A stretch of DNA of 64,000 nucleotides from a virus. The stretch spans positions 1 to 64,000 of IMG/VR virus record IMGVR_UViG_3300044971_003665; one strand, 5' to 3'. The notes beneath the pieces are model-generated. The model searched no databases. It was not told where the DNA came from and was given only the letters and a program-made list of their open reading frames with translations. A program made the translations under genes and the position numbers. Positions 41,797 to 49,759 of this stretch are shown in pieces. Position 1 is the first letter of the stretch. Every line of letters begins with the position of its first letter.

Positions 41797-42461
41797 ACGA
41801 TCGCCAATCCGAATTGCTCAGCTCATTCTCAGGGCACGAAGTCGAGACGACGGAGTCGCTGCTGCACTGCCTGTCGGGACCTCCCACTGCGGATGCGTTC
41901 CGGCGTATGCTGCTGCTGTTCCTGCGTGGACACTACGCGTCGTCCGCCAACTACATGGGCTTCGATCATCTGCAGTGCTTCGTGTGGCATCCGGACGAAA
42001 AGCAGTCCAAGCTGGCGGTGGAGTTCACGCACAGCGCGGACGATCGCAAAGCCGACAATTATCCCGGTGTGTTCATCGGCTTCGCCGAGGCAACTTTCAA
42101 CAAGGTCGGCATCGGCAATCACGCAGGCAATACGCAGGACCTGGCCGGGTCGCATGTGACGAAGGAAGCCGTTGCTGACTACGAGGTGCATCACATGGCC
42201 AAGAACGCGTCGGACGCTTACGACTTGGCCGATCTGACTGCACGCGTGCTGCTGGCCATGGGGTCGGTGATGGCGCGCAACGGAGGCGCCACCGGATTCG
42301 AAGTCGTGAGTATGCAGCGACCGAAGGAGAAGAAACCTGCGCCGAAAGACCATTACACAGTTGCCATCGCCGTGCGGATCACCTACAGTATGGCCGTCAC
42401 TCGCACTTTGGAATCGCATCGCATTCGAATGATTTCGCAAATTTTAACCGCCGAGAAATAA
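41793..42461 (+). CDS. Tail terminator or completion protein candidate
   Basis: 222 residues, ATGA overlap. Helical N-terminus (TTESLLHCLSGPPTADAFRR), then beta structure (MGFDHLQCFVWHPDEKQSKL) and a strand-rich end (YTVAIAVRITYSMAVTRTLE). It is the last gene before the tail sheath, where the protein that caps the tail normally lies. Sequence alone does not prove this. Confidence 0.45.
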   Translation: MNDRQSELLSSFSGHEVETTESLLHCLSGPPTADAFRRMLLLFLRGHYASSANYMGFDHLQCFVWHPDEKQSKLAVEFTHSADDRKADNYPGVFIGFAEATFNKVGIGNHAGNTQDLAGSHVTKEAVADYEVHHMAKNASDAYDLADLTARVLLAMGSVMARNGGATGFEVVSMQRPKEKKPAPKDHYTVAIAVRITYSMAVTRTLESHRIRMISQILTAEK

Positions 42462-42479
42462 CCACCAAGCCGACAATCC

Positions 42480-45323
42480 ATGATCACTCCATACGTTCGT
42501 CCTCAAGACACCATCACTCAGATCCTGAGGCAGACTGCTGTGCGCACCACGTCACGCAGGAATCCAATCGTCATCGGTCCGCAGTTCAACCTTTACCTCA
42601 ACGACGGGCGCGATCTCTCCGGTGCGTATCTCGACTTCGATTCTGCCGGCGCGACAGACAACCTCTACACTGACACGAAAGGTGTGGCGCTGGATTTGAC
42701 TGAGCTCAAGCCGCAGAACGCCACAGCGGCGTTGTATGGCTCCGGGCTGCAGGCTCTGGTGGCCACGTTCACCGGCGCACCGAACGGTTGGACGCTGGAC
42801 GAGAACGACACCACTTTCCGCACCCTGCGCAGTCCGGCTGACGATCTCGCTGGCGCTGGCACGCTGAACACCGGGCTGGACGGGCGCCCGATCAGCATCG
42901 GCGACATCATCTCCAGCGATTGGGATGGTGGCACACCCACCGGTACGACACGCCGCAAGGTGGTCGGCCTTCTTGGCAAAGTGACGGCGTCCTCGTATGA
43001 CGACACGGCTGTCGGCTTGCTGAACCCGGTCGCCCTCGCCACCGCGGCGGCGGTCAAAGTCAGCGCGAACACCACATCCGGGCTGGACGTGGTGACACCG
43101 CCGACGATTCACGCCACCGACGTCGCGATGCTCAAGGGCGCCGGCAAGGTGTATCTCGTGGGCAGCGATTACCAGCTCTGCGATGTGCTGGACTTCACCT
43201 GTGTCGTAGGCGGCGCCAACACCGTCGCTACGTTCAATGTCACCTCCCTGGCGACCGGCATCACCACGCCGAGTCCGGTGACGTCTGCGGCGGGCGGCGG
43301 CGGGACTGAATTTTCCATCGACCTGACCACCGCTGGCTACGCAGGCGCGACTGACGTGATTCTCACGAAGGCATCCGCCATGGTCGCCGGCAATAAAATC
43401 CGCGTGATCCTGCAGCCAGTGTTCGCACCAAACACCGACACACAACTCGCTGTCACCGGCACCTACACGGGCACCGTGGACCGCCGATACGCGATCGAGG
43501 TGACGGAGCGCGGCGCCACGGATATCGACGTGGAAGTCTACGACGTGACCGGCGGAGACCCGACAGTGGCATACACGGACGCCATCGCGGGCTCGGCTTT
43601 GGACATCGGGACCTCGGGGTTGATTTTTAACCCGACAACGATCGGCGGCTTCGCGAAGGGTCAGATTTTCTACATCGACTGCGTCGCAGCCGCGGCGTCC
43701 ACCACGGAATTCGACGGCCTGCTGCTGGACGGACCCGCGGTGCCGTCTGCGGAAGTCGCAGCGGCCGGCGGCGCGAGTAGCATCACGTTCACCTCCACTA
43801 CGGTGTTCCAACCCTACAGCGGGCTGCTGGACGACACCAACACAGCGGGCGTTGACGCTGCGCTCGTTGCGAACGCGGCAGACTGGGACTATGCCGCAGA
43901 CTTGGGACTGCCGAGCACCGCGACAGGACGCAACGGCTCAGACTTCAGCCTGTTTGCCGGCGGCTACGGATCCGTCTACCTGTCCTTCAAGGCACTGGTG
44001 ATCCCGCTCGCCGGGGAGACAATGATCGAGATCAACCGCGACGTGGATATCGTCACGAAGGTCGGCGAGACAAGCATCGAGAACTGGCTCGGACGCGGCA
44101 CGCTCGAAGCGTTTACCGGAAATCAGAATCGCGTGGTCTACGCGCTGCGCACCGGTGGCGACACCGTGGCGGATTTCACGACAGCGCTGCGCAAGATCCA
44201 GACTACGGACCGCGTCTACGCACTCGCCGGCATGACCGACAGCGAAGCCGTCATGGAGTTGCTGCGCGACCACTGCACGACCATGTCGAACAAGTTCAAC
44301 AAGAACTTCCGGCGTGCCTACATCGGCACCGACTCACCCGGCACTTACGTCCAGTGGGGCGCACTCACCGGCGGCGGTTACCGCACCGGCGACCTAGCAT
44401 CCTCGGTAGTGACTCTGGATGCGGCATTCCGCAGCGCGTGGAAGTTTGCAGCGACGGACGTGGGCTCCACGATCACGCTGCAATCCGTGGGGCAGACTTA
44501 CACAATTCTGGAAGTGCTGTCCGACTTCGAAGTGCTGACTGATGCCGCGGATGTGCTGACGGTGTCGAACTCGAACCTCATCCTGACGCGCGCGGACACG
44601 CCGGCTAACACTGCGCTTTACGTGCAGGCGCGCAGTGTGAAACTCGGCTCGCGCCGCATCAGCAACGTCTGGTGCGACAATCCGACTGTCACCGAGAACG
44701 GCGTCACCGTTGTTCTTCCTGCCAAATTCCTGGCGGCCGAAATCGCCGGCCTCCGCTGCGCGCTGTTGCCGCAGCAGGGCCTGACGATGACCGAAGTGAC
44801 CTCCGTGGAAGCCGCGCCGTCCATGTTCACGTCATTCGACCCCGCGGATCTCGACGGAGTCGCATCGGCTGGCACCTTCATCGTCACGCAGGAATCCGAA
44901 GGCGGCGACGTCTTCATCCGCCATCAGCTCACCACCGGCACCGAAGAGGGCGCGCTGGCATACGAGGACAACGTCGGCGTCATCGTGGACGAGTTCGGCT
45001 ACGCTGAGAAGGACGCCTTCAAGCGCTATGTCGGACGCCGCAATGCCACTCCGGACACCATCGCGGAAATCGACGACAAGCTCAAGGCACTGGCCACCGA
45101 CTTCACGCAGGTCGAGCTCGCCAACGTCGACATCGGACCGCCCGTGATGACATTTTTCGACGAGAAGGGCAACGAAGGCGAAGTGACCGTGCGCCAGGAC
45201 GGCGACTTGGCCGACACGCTGATGACCTACGTCAAGCTGCGCGTGCCGCTGCCGCTCAACGGCATCAACCACTACATCGACGTGGGCGTGGCCGAGGTGC
45301 TCGCCAGCGCCGACAATACCTAA
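42480..45323 (+). CDS. Tail sheath protein
   Basis: 947 residues, longer than T4 gp18 (about 660). The N-terminus PYVRPQDTITQILRQTAVRT is followed by a long variable beta-rich part and a conserved C-terminal sheath domain: LGRGTLEAFTGNQNRVVYAL, then GTEEGALAYEDNVGVIVDEF, FKRYVGRRNATPDTIAEIDD and KLRVPLPLNGINHYIDVGVA. Sheath and tube genes lie next to each other as in other myoviruses. The additional 250-300 residues probably form surface domains of the sheath. It contracts to drive the tube through the cell envelope. Confidence 0.75.
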   Translation: MITPYVRPQDTITQILRQTAVRTTSRRNPIVIGPQFNLYLNDGRDLSGAYLDFDSAGATDNLYTDTKGVALDLTELKPQNATAALYGSGLQALVATFTGAPNGWTLDENDTTFRTLRSPADDLAGAGTLNTGLDGRPISIGDIISSDWDGGTPTGTTRRKVVGLLGKVTASSYDDTAVGLLNPVALATAAAVKVSANTTSGLDVVTPPTIHATDVAMLKGAGKVYLVGSDYQLCDVLDFTCVVGGANTVATFNVTSLATGITTPSPVTSAAGGGGTEFSIDLTTAGYAGATDVILTKASAMVAGNKIRVILQPVFAPNTDTQLAVTGTYTGTVDRRYAIEVTERGATDIDVEVYDVTGGDPTVAYTDAIAGSALDIGTSGLIFNPTTIGGFAKGQIFYIDCVAAAASTTEFDGLLLDGPAVPSAEVAAAGGASSITFTSTTVFQPYSGLLDDTNTAGVDAALVANAADWDYAADLGLPSTATGRNGSDFSLFAGGYGSVYLSFKALVIPLAGETMIEINRDVDIVTKVGETSIENWLGRGTLEAFTGNQNRVVYALRTGGDTVADFTTALRKIQTTDRVYALAGMTDSEAVMELLRDHCTTMSNKFNKNFRRAYIGTDSPGTYVQWGALTGGGYRTGDLASSVVTLDAAFRSAWKFAATDVGSTITLQSVGQTYTILEVLSDFEVLTDAADVLTVSNSNLILTRADTPANTALYVQARSVKLGSRRISNVWCDNPTVTENGVTVVLPAKFLAAEIAGLRCALLPQQGLTMTEVTSVEAAPSMFTSFDPADLDGVASAGTFIVTQESEGGDVFIRHQLTTGTEEGALAYEDNVGVIVDEFGYAEKDAFKRYVGRRNATPDTIAEIDDKLKALATDFTQVELANVDIGPPVMTFFDEKGNEGEVTVRQDGDLADTLMTYVKLRVPLPLNGINHYIDVGVAEVLASADNT

Positions 45324-45356
45324 ACCCAGCCAGCAACTCAACCACCACACCATACC

Positions 45357-45800
45357 ATGAAGGATGTCTTCAGCTACGACAACAACATCAAAACCAGCGG
45401 ACAGATCGCGTCCTCCGACTTCGCCCGAATCTCCGTAAAGGCGGGCGGCGGCAAGAACTCGCTCGTTCAGTCGGTGGACGTCTCATACAGGCAGCAGATC
45501 GAGGAGATCACCCAGGTGGGATCAACGCAGATCTTCTGGCTGCCGGGTCGCCCGCAAGGCAGCATCACCATGGGCTCGCTCGTCGGCTCCGAAGGATTCT
45601 TCCGCGACTGGCAAGCCGCGTGCGGCAAGATCGACACAGCCAGCATCCAGATTCAAGGCGGGCAGTGCCAGTTCGAGGGCAAGGGCTCGCTGTTCTTCAG
45701 CGGCGCCATCGTCGAGCAGCTCACTGCAAACCTCTCCACAGGACGACAGACAATCACGCAGGGCGCGACCATCAGGACCGCCAGCATGCGCACGGCCTGA
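45357..45800 (+). CDS. Tail tube protein
   Basis: 147 residues directly after the sheath gene. Beta-sandwich composition with RISVKAGGGKNSLVQSVDVS, EITQVGSTQIFWLPGRPQGS and a final strand pair (SIQIQGGQCQFEGKGSLFFS), matching small contractile-tail tube proteins. A very A/C-rich leader precedes the ATG and a strong terminator follows the stop, as expected for an abundant structural protein. Confidence 0.7.
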   Translation: MKDVFSYDNNIKTSGQIASSDFARISVKAGGGKNSLVQSVDVSYRQQIEEITQVGSTQIFWLPGRPQGSITMGSLVGSEGFFRDWQAACGKIDTASIQIQGGQCQFEGKGSLFFSGAIVEQLTANLSTGRQTITQGATIRTASMRTA

Positions 45801-45823
45801 TCAATCTAGGCTGGAAGCAAGGG

Positions 45824-45854
45824 AAAAGCGCGCGGTCGGGGGCCGCGCGCTTTT
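45824..45854 (+). terminator. Rho-independent terminator after the tube gene
   Basis: AAAAGCGCGCGG (45824-45835) pairs with CCGCGCGCTTTT (45843-45854), a 12-base stem with a 7-base loop. The symmetric A and T ends make it potentially bidirectional. Confidence 0.85.
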
Positions 45855-45860
45855 GCGTGC

Positions 45861-45890
45861 TTGCACAAAAGCGCGCGGCACGCGTAGATT
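45861..45890 (+). promoter_or_regulatory. Promoter with leaderless start for the spike gene
   Basis: TTGCAC at 45861-45866, 18-base spacer, TAGATT at 45885-45890, then 6 bases to the ATG at 45897. Confidence 0.6.
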
Positions 45891-45896
45891 CGCAGC

Positions 45897-48494
45897 ATGG
45901 CCATAAGCACAGAAAAACCGGGGGACGGGTTTCCAGACGTAGATCCTTCGAGGACCGCGCAGGCCACTGGCGCCATCATGTCCGAGCGTCTCACCCCCGG
46001 CGCGCTTTACACGGCCACGGTGCGGGCTAGGGAGATCGACGGTACGTATCACGTCACGACAGAGGATCCAAGACAGGAGATCAGCGGCGTGCGCTTGGCG
46101 CTGCCAGTGCTGGGAGGGTTGTTCGGCCTTCAGCTCCGGTGCAACCTGCCGCCGCTGACTCGCGTGAAGATCGCTTACGGCGCCCCGACGTTCATCACGC
46201 AAGTGCTGCCGGAGCACAGCGTCGACTGGTTGAATGCACGCAGCCGCTCGCTGCTGTGGGGGCCGGCGACAGACGCAGCGGAGGGAGTCACCGGGAACGT
46301 CGTGTCCGATCACGCGGAGGACATGATCGAGGGCGAGGTTGAGATTTCCAACATGTTCGGCATCGCGCTGGAATTCCTGACCACGCTGATCCGCATGAAG
46401 GCGAGCGACAGAGCGGTCGTCGAGTGTCATCTGATCAACGACATGGTACGCGTCATCTCCGCGCAGTATCGCCACATCAGCGGGCTCGGCGAGGATCTGA
46501 TTTACGATCACGGACGCCCCACCATGGAACGGTCCTGGTCATCCTACAGGCACGAGGTGCTCGGGATCGAAAAAGAGAAGGAACCGTTCGCGGAGATGAA
46601 CGGCGACGAGGTTGACCGGACGAAGCTGGAAGAGCGTCGCGTCACCGGACTCGGGCGCATGCGCTTCAAGGAATTTCTGGGGTTCGCCGGTGACTTCATT
46701 CACAGCTTCGTGTCTGACCCGCCGCGGGCGATTGTGTCGCTCGGTGCAAGCACAGCCAAATCCGGCGCAGGCAAAAACTGGATACACCGGAACAGCGACG
46801 GATCGCTCATCATCCAGTCGGTCGCAGACATCCGCATCGAGCGCACCACGCGCATCCCGGTGCCTGTCAGAATCGCCCACCACGAAGACCCTGCGATTAC
46901 CAAGGAGCGCGAGTATGACAAACTGACGGCGGCATTTTTGAAGCTGCCGTCCGCCATTCAGCCTGTCGACGAGAAGGACATGTACCAGGCTGCCTACCAC
47001 ATCCGCAGCTATTCGAGGTGGCTGAGTCGGTATCACGCGTTCGCGCGGATGCTGCAGCAGGACACTGAGTATGCGATCCCCTCGGAGGCTGCGTCGCCCA
47101 CGCCCGACTGGCGAAATCTCGAGAGCGATCGCGACGAGGCGAACGGACGTGCCAATTACACGCCGGAGGGCGAGGGCGAAGACCCGGAGCAGAAGGTTCT
47201 CTACTACGATGCCTACGCCTGCTTCACGATCATGCGCGACGGCTCCATTGTGATGCACGACGGCTACGGGTCGTCTGTCGTGATGAGCAACGGCAACGTG
47301 CAGATCAGCGCGGCGAAGCACATCGACCTCGAAGCGGCCGGCGACATTCGCATGGTGAGCGGCGGCAGCATCTACATGAAAGCCCGCCGCTGCATCGAGA
47401 TTTCTGCGACGTTTGGAGGACTCATTTTGCACAGCTACGCCTGGCTGAAGATGCTCTGCGAGAAAGGGACGCTGTGGCTCCGCTCGAATGCGGTCACCGA
47501 CAAGGATGGGGACGCGCCAGAGCCGGCGTCGCTCGGCATGCCTGCGCCGGAAGTAGCTGGGAGGGTGCAGGGCGAGAAGCACGGGTTCGCCATCCTGAGC
47601 GAAGCGGCGGCCGGCCGTTCCGCGTATCGCTCGGAACTGGGGATGGCTGTCGTCGTGGACGGCTCGGACGGCTTGGTGGTCTCCACGAACGGCGCTCTCG
47701 ATTTGCGGGGCAAGACGGGCGCTGACTTACGGTCTTCGTCGACAGTGAGGGTGGCAGGCGGCAGTCAGGTGGTCATCGCAACGCAGACGCTCCTGGCGAG
47801 TTCCAGCGAGGTCATCGTGGGACCGAACCCGACCATCCCGGACCTGGTGCTGCGCAATGGACTGGTGTGGTGCAATAATCTGCAAGCGGACGACATCAAA
47901 GGCAATCGCATCACTGGACCCAAGCGCGGACCCATCATTCCGATCCCGGATTCGCAGCCCACGCTGCAGCTCAAGAACCATCTGAATCACATTGACGCGT
48001 TCGTGGACGACACGCCGCCGGCGACGCCTGCTGGAGCGTCGGCGGCGCAGCGGATACTGCTGGCTGAGGCTGCTGCCCTTTCATCCGCAGCGCCGGACTT
48101 GGCGTGGACTAGCTCCGCAGGCGGCCCGCTGTGGGGCTTCCCGTCTCGGGATGAGTATGTCTGGAACAACCGCGAGAAAACCGCCGCAGGGGTGCCTGAG
48201 ACGCTGACGCAACAGTATCTGCGCCTCGATGCCGACATGGGACCGCCTGACCGATGGGGAGGTCCTGGCTACGCGGACTGGAGATTGCGCCTGTCTGTGA
48301 CCGGAACGCGCATCCGCGAGTCGGGCGGGTTCGGGTATCACGAGATTCTTTACCGCGCATCGGACACGGGCGAGAATCTGCACGTGCCGTCCTCCAGCGC
48401 GGCGTCATCGTTCGACGACGTCAACATTGAGTGGCGCCCCACGACGAATGCTGTCATGAAGGCTCTCAAGCGTCAGGAAGAAGTCCAACCCTAA
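45897..48494 (+). CDS. Baseplate central spike protein (gp5/VgrG-like)
   Basis: 865 residues. An N-terminal OB-fold-like part (GALYTATVRAREIDGTYHVT, RCNLPPLTRVKIAYG) is followed by a long alpha/beta middle. Residues about 440-530 form a repetitive beta-helix: SIVMHDGYGSSVVMSNGNVQ, HIDLEAAGDIRMVSGGSIYM. A second beta-helical part lies at about 585-640 (LVVSTNGALDLRGKTGADLR). This alternation is typical of phage spike and VgrG needles. It should sit at the tip of the tube and pierce the outer membrane. The end (ENLHVPSSSAASSF) is not needle-like, so the tip may be carried by another protein. Confidence 0.65.
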   Translation: MAISTEKPGDGFPDVDPSRTAQATGAIMSERLTPGALYTATVRAREIDGTYHVTTEDPRQEISGVRLALPVLGGLFGLQLRCNLPPLTRVKIAYGAPTFITQVLPEHSVDWLNARSRSLLWGPATDAAEGVTGNVVSDHAEDMIEGEVEISNMFGIALEFLTTLIRMKASDRAVVECHLINDMVRVISAQYRHISGLGEDLIYDHGRPTMERSWSSYRHEVLGIEKEKEPFAEMNGDEVDRTKLEERRVTGLGRMRFKEFLGFAGDFIHSFVSDPPRAIVSLGASTAKSGAGKNWIHRNSDGSLIIQSVADIRIERTTRIPVPVRIAHHEDPAITKEREYDKLTAAFLKLPSAIQPVDEKDMYQAAYHIRSYSRWLSRYHAFARMLQQDTEYAIPSEAASPTPDWRNLESDRDEANGRANYTPEGEGEDPEQKVLYYDAYACFTIMRDGSIVMHDGYGSSVVMSNGNVQISAAKHIDLEAAGDIRMVSGGSIYMKARRCIEISATFGGLILHSYAWLKMLCEKGTLWLRSNAVTDKDGDAPEPASLGMPAPEVAGRVQGEKHGFAILSEAAAGRSAYRSELGMAVVVDGSDGLVVSTNGALDLRGKTGADLRSSSTVRVAGGSQVVIATQTLLASSSEVIVGPNPTIPDLVLRNGLVWCNNLQADDIKGNRITGPKRGPIIPIPDSQPTLQLKNHLNHIDAFVDDTPPATPAGASAAQRILLAEAAALSSAAPDLAWTSSAGGPLWGFPSRDEYVWNNREKTAAGVPETLTQQYLRLDADMGPPDRWGGPGYADWRLRLSVTGTRIRESGGFGYHEILYRASDTGENLHVPSSSAASSFDDVNIEWRPTTNAVMKALKRQEEVQP

Positions 48495-48506
48495 ACACAA
48501 AACCGC

Positions 48507-49364
48507 ATGTCCGACAAACCAGCAGACACCAAACCAGCAGATCCTAAATCGCCACCATTTCAGAGTATCTTCGGAACCGTCGTAGAGGATCCGGCTCCGG
48601 ACGCTCAGCGCGTCGACGAGGCAGAAGATCCGACCGCGCCCAAAGTGGTCGTCGACGGAGGGCAACTGAAGGCAACCCTCCCGCTCGGCGGTGTGGATCC
48701 GTTCGATCACAAGCCAGAACAGGACGCGATCGACGCGAAGAAGAAAGAGGACGGCGTGGCGCCGCCTCCGATGCCGACAGACGATGTCACGCAGTTGCGG
48801 AATCCGAACATGATGATGAGCGCGACGGACCGGCTGCAGGATGAGATGGAGCGCAGGTTCCAGCTGGAAGTGGGGGACATGAAGGTGCAGGTCACGGGCG
48901 CAGACCGGGATGCGTTCGTCCGCGCAGCCATGCACGACACCGAGTTGATTTTCGACATCCAACTGGACGGCTTGCAGGCGACGGTGCAGATCGCCATGGC
49001 GCCGGACGAATTCACCACCAGCGCATCAGCCGCGGTCAACCAGTGGGGCCGCGACGGGCACATTGACAAGGACAGCGACCTGCAATGGCTGCTGGCGTTC
49101 CAGCAGATGCACGCGTGGTACCAAGTGCGGGCGATCAATGGGGAGCCCACTGCGTGGTCGGATTTCTGGGTGGATGGCATGCCTCCACTGAGCGCGATAC
49201 GGAAGCGGATGCGCGAGCACGACTCGTTTGAGCCTTTCTTTCGCATGAGCGCGGCGCGCTGGCGCATGCTGCTGGATGCGGTCCGCACGGCGGAATTCAA
49301 ATACAAGGTCTGCCTGCAGAACTGGAAAAACCGATCTTTTTTTACTGGGGCCGCTACCGACTGA
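48507..49364 (+). CDS. Tail assembly chaperone, frame-0 product (gpG-like)
   Basis: 285 residues. A polar, Pro/Asp-rich start is followed by a beta-rich domain (RRFQLEVGDMKVQVTGADRD, DIQLDGLQATVQIAMAPDEF) and a helical end (LLAFQQMHAWYQVRAINGEP). It lies in the classic place before the tape-measure gene. Near its end, codons TCT TTT TTT ACT contain the homopolymer heptamer T-TTT-TTT at 49337-49343, a -1 frameshift site. The last 6 codons after it are used only by ribosomes that do not shift. Chaperone role inferred from position and frameshift arrangement. Confidence 0.6.
   Translation: MSDKPADTKPADPKSPPFQSIFGTVVEDPAPDAQRVDEAEDPTAPKVVVDGGQLKATLPLGGVDPFDHKPEQDAIDAKKKEDGVAPPPMPTDDVTQLRNPNMMMSATDRLQDEMERRFQLEVGDMKVQVTGADRDAFVRAAMHDTELIFDIQLDGLQATVQIAMAPDEFTTSASAAVNQWGRDGHIDKDSDLQWLLAFQQMHAWYQVRAINGEPTAWSDFWVDGMPPLSAIRKRMREHDSFEPFFRMSAARWRMLLDAVRTAEFKYKVCLQNWKNRSFFTGAATD
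49337..49343 (+). other. Programmed -1 ribosomal frameshift site (T-TTT-TTT)
   Basis: Seven T in phase with codons T|TTT|TTT near the 3' end of the 48.5 kb gene. After a -1 slip, reading continues as TAC TGG GGC CGC TAC CGA CTG ATG and runs without stop into the 49.4 kb frame. The fusion would have 417 residues. The downstream sequence GGGGCCGC could form part of a stimulatory structure. Confidence 0.75.
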
Positions 49365-49759
49365 TGGTAGTCGCGTATCTGCGCGGCCTTCTTCGTCCTG
49401 CTCATAAATTCGGTCAGCGTTCCGTCGTCACGGAAGACATCGTGATCGAGGTGCTCACGTCCGAGATGATCGCCAGCAACATGCAGGCGTCCATCGCGGC
49501 GGACCTGGCACTGATCCCGGTGCTCAACCAGAAGGGGCTGAACGATGCGATCAACAAGTCGAACACGCGGCTGGTGCGCGCGAGCGAATTGCGGATGTTC
49601 GACATCTACAAAGTGGCTGATCAAATCGCCGGAAAACTCAAGCGCAGCACGAAAGACGAGGTGTCCCTTTATCAGCTCTACCAAATTGCAGAGAAGTCTG
49701 GTATCTTCTCCGCGCTCGACGCTCACTACACCGAGGAGAAATCCAAACCGCTATTTTGA
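49364..49759 (+). CDS. Tail assembly chaperone, frameshifted extension (gpT-like)
   Basis: 131 residues if started at its own ATG, which overlaps the previous stop by one base. The frame is open upstream to the slippery site at 49337, so it is probably expressed as the C-terminal part of a G-T fusion. Content: MVVAYLRGLLRPAHKFGQRS, then VTEDIVIEVLTSEMIASNM and a helical end (DEVSLYQLYQIAEKSGIFSA). Its stop overlaps the TTG start of the tape-measure gene by 4 bases (TTGA). The arrangement matches the lambda gpG/gpT scheme of tape-measure chaperones. Confidence 0.6.
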   Translation: MVVAYLRGLLRPAHKFGQRSVVTEDIVIEVLTSEMIASNMQASIAADLALIPVLNQKGLNDAINKSNTRLVRASELRMFDIYKVADQIAGKLKRSTKDEVSLYQLYQIAEKSGIFSALDAHYTEEKSKPLF

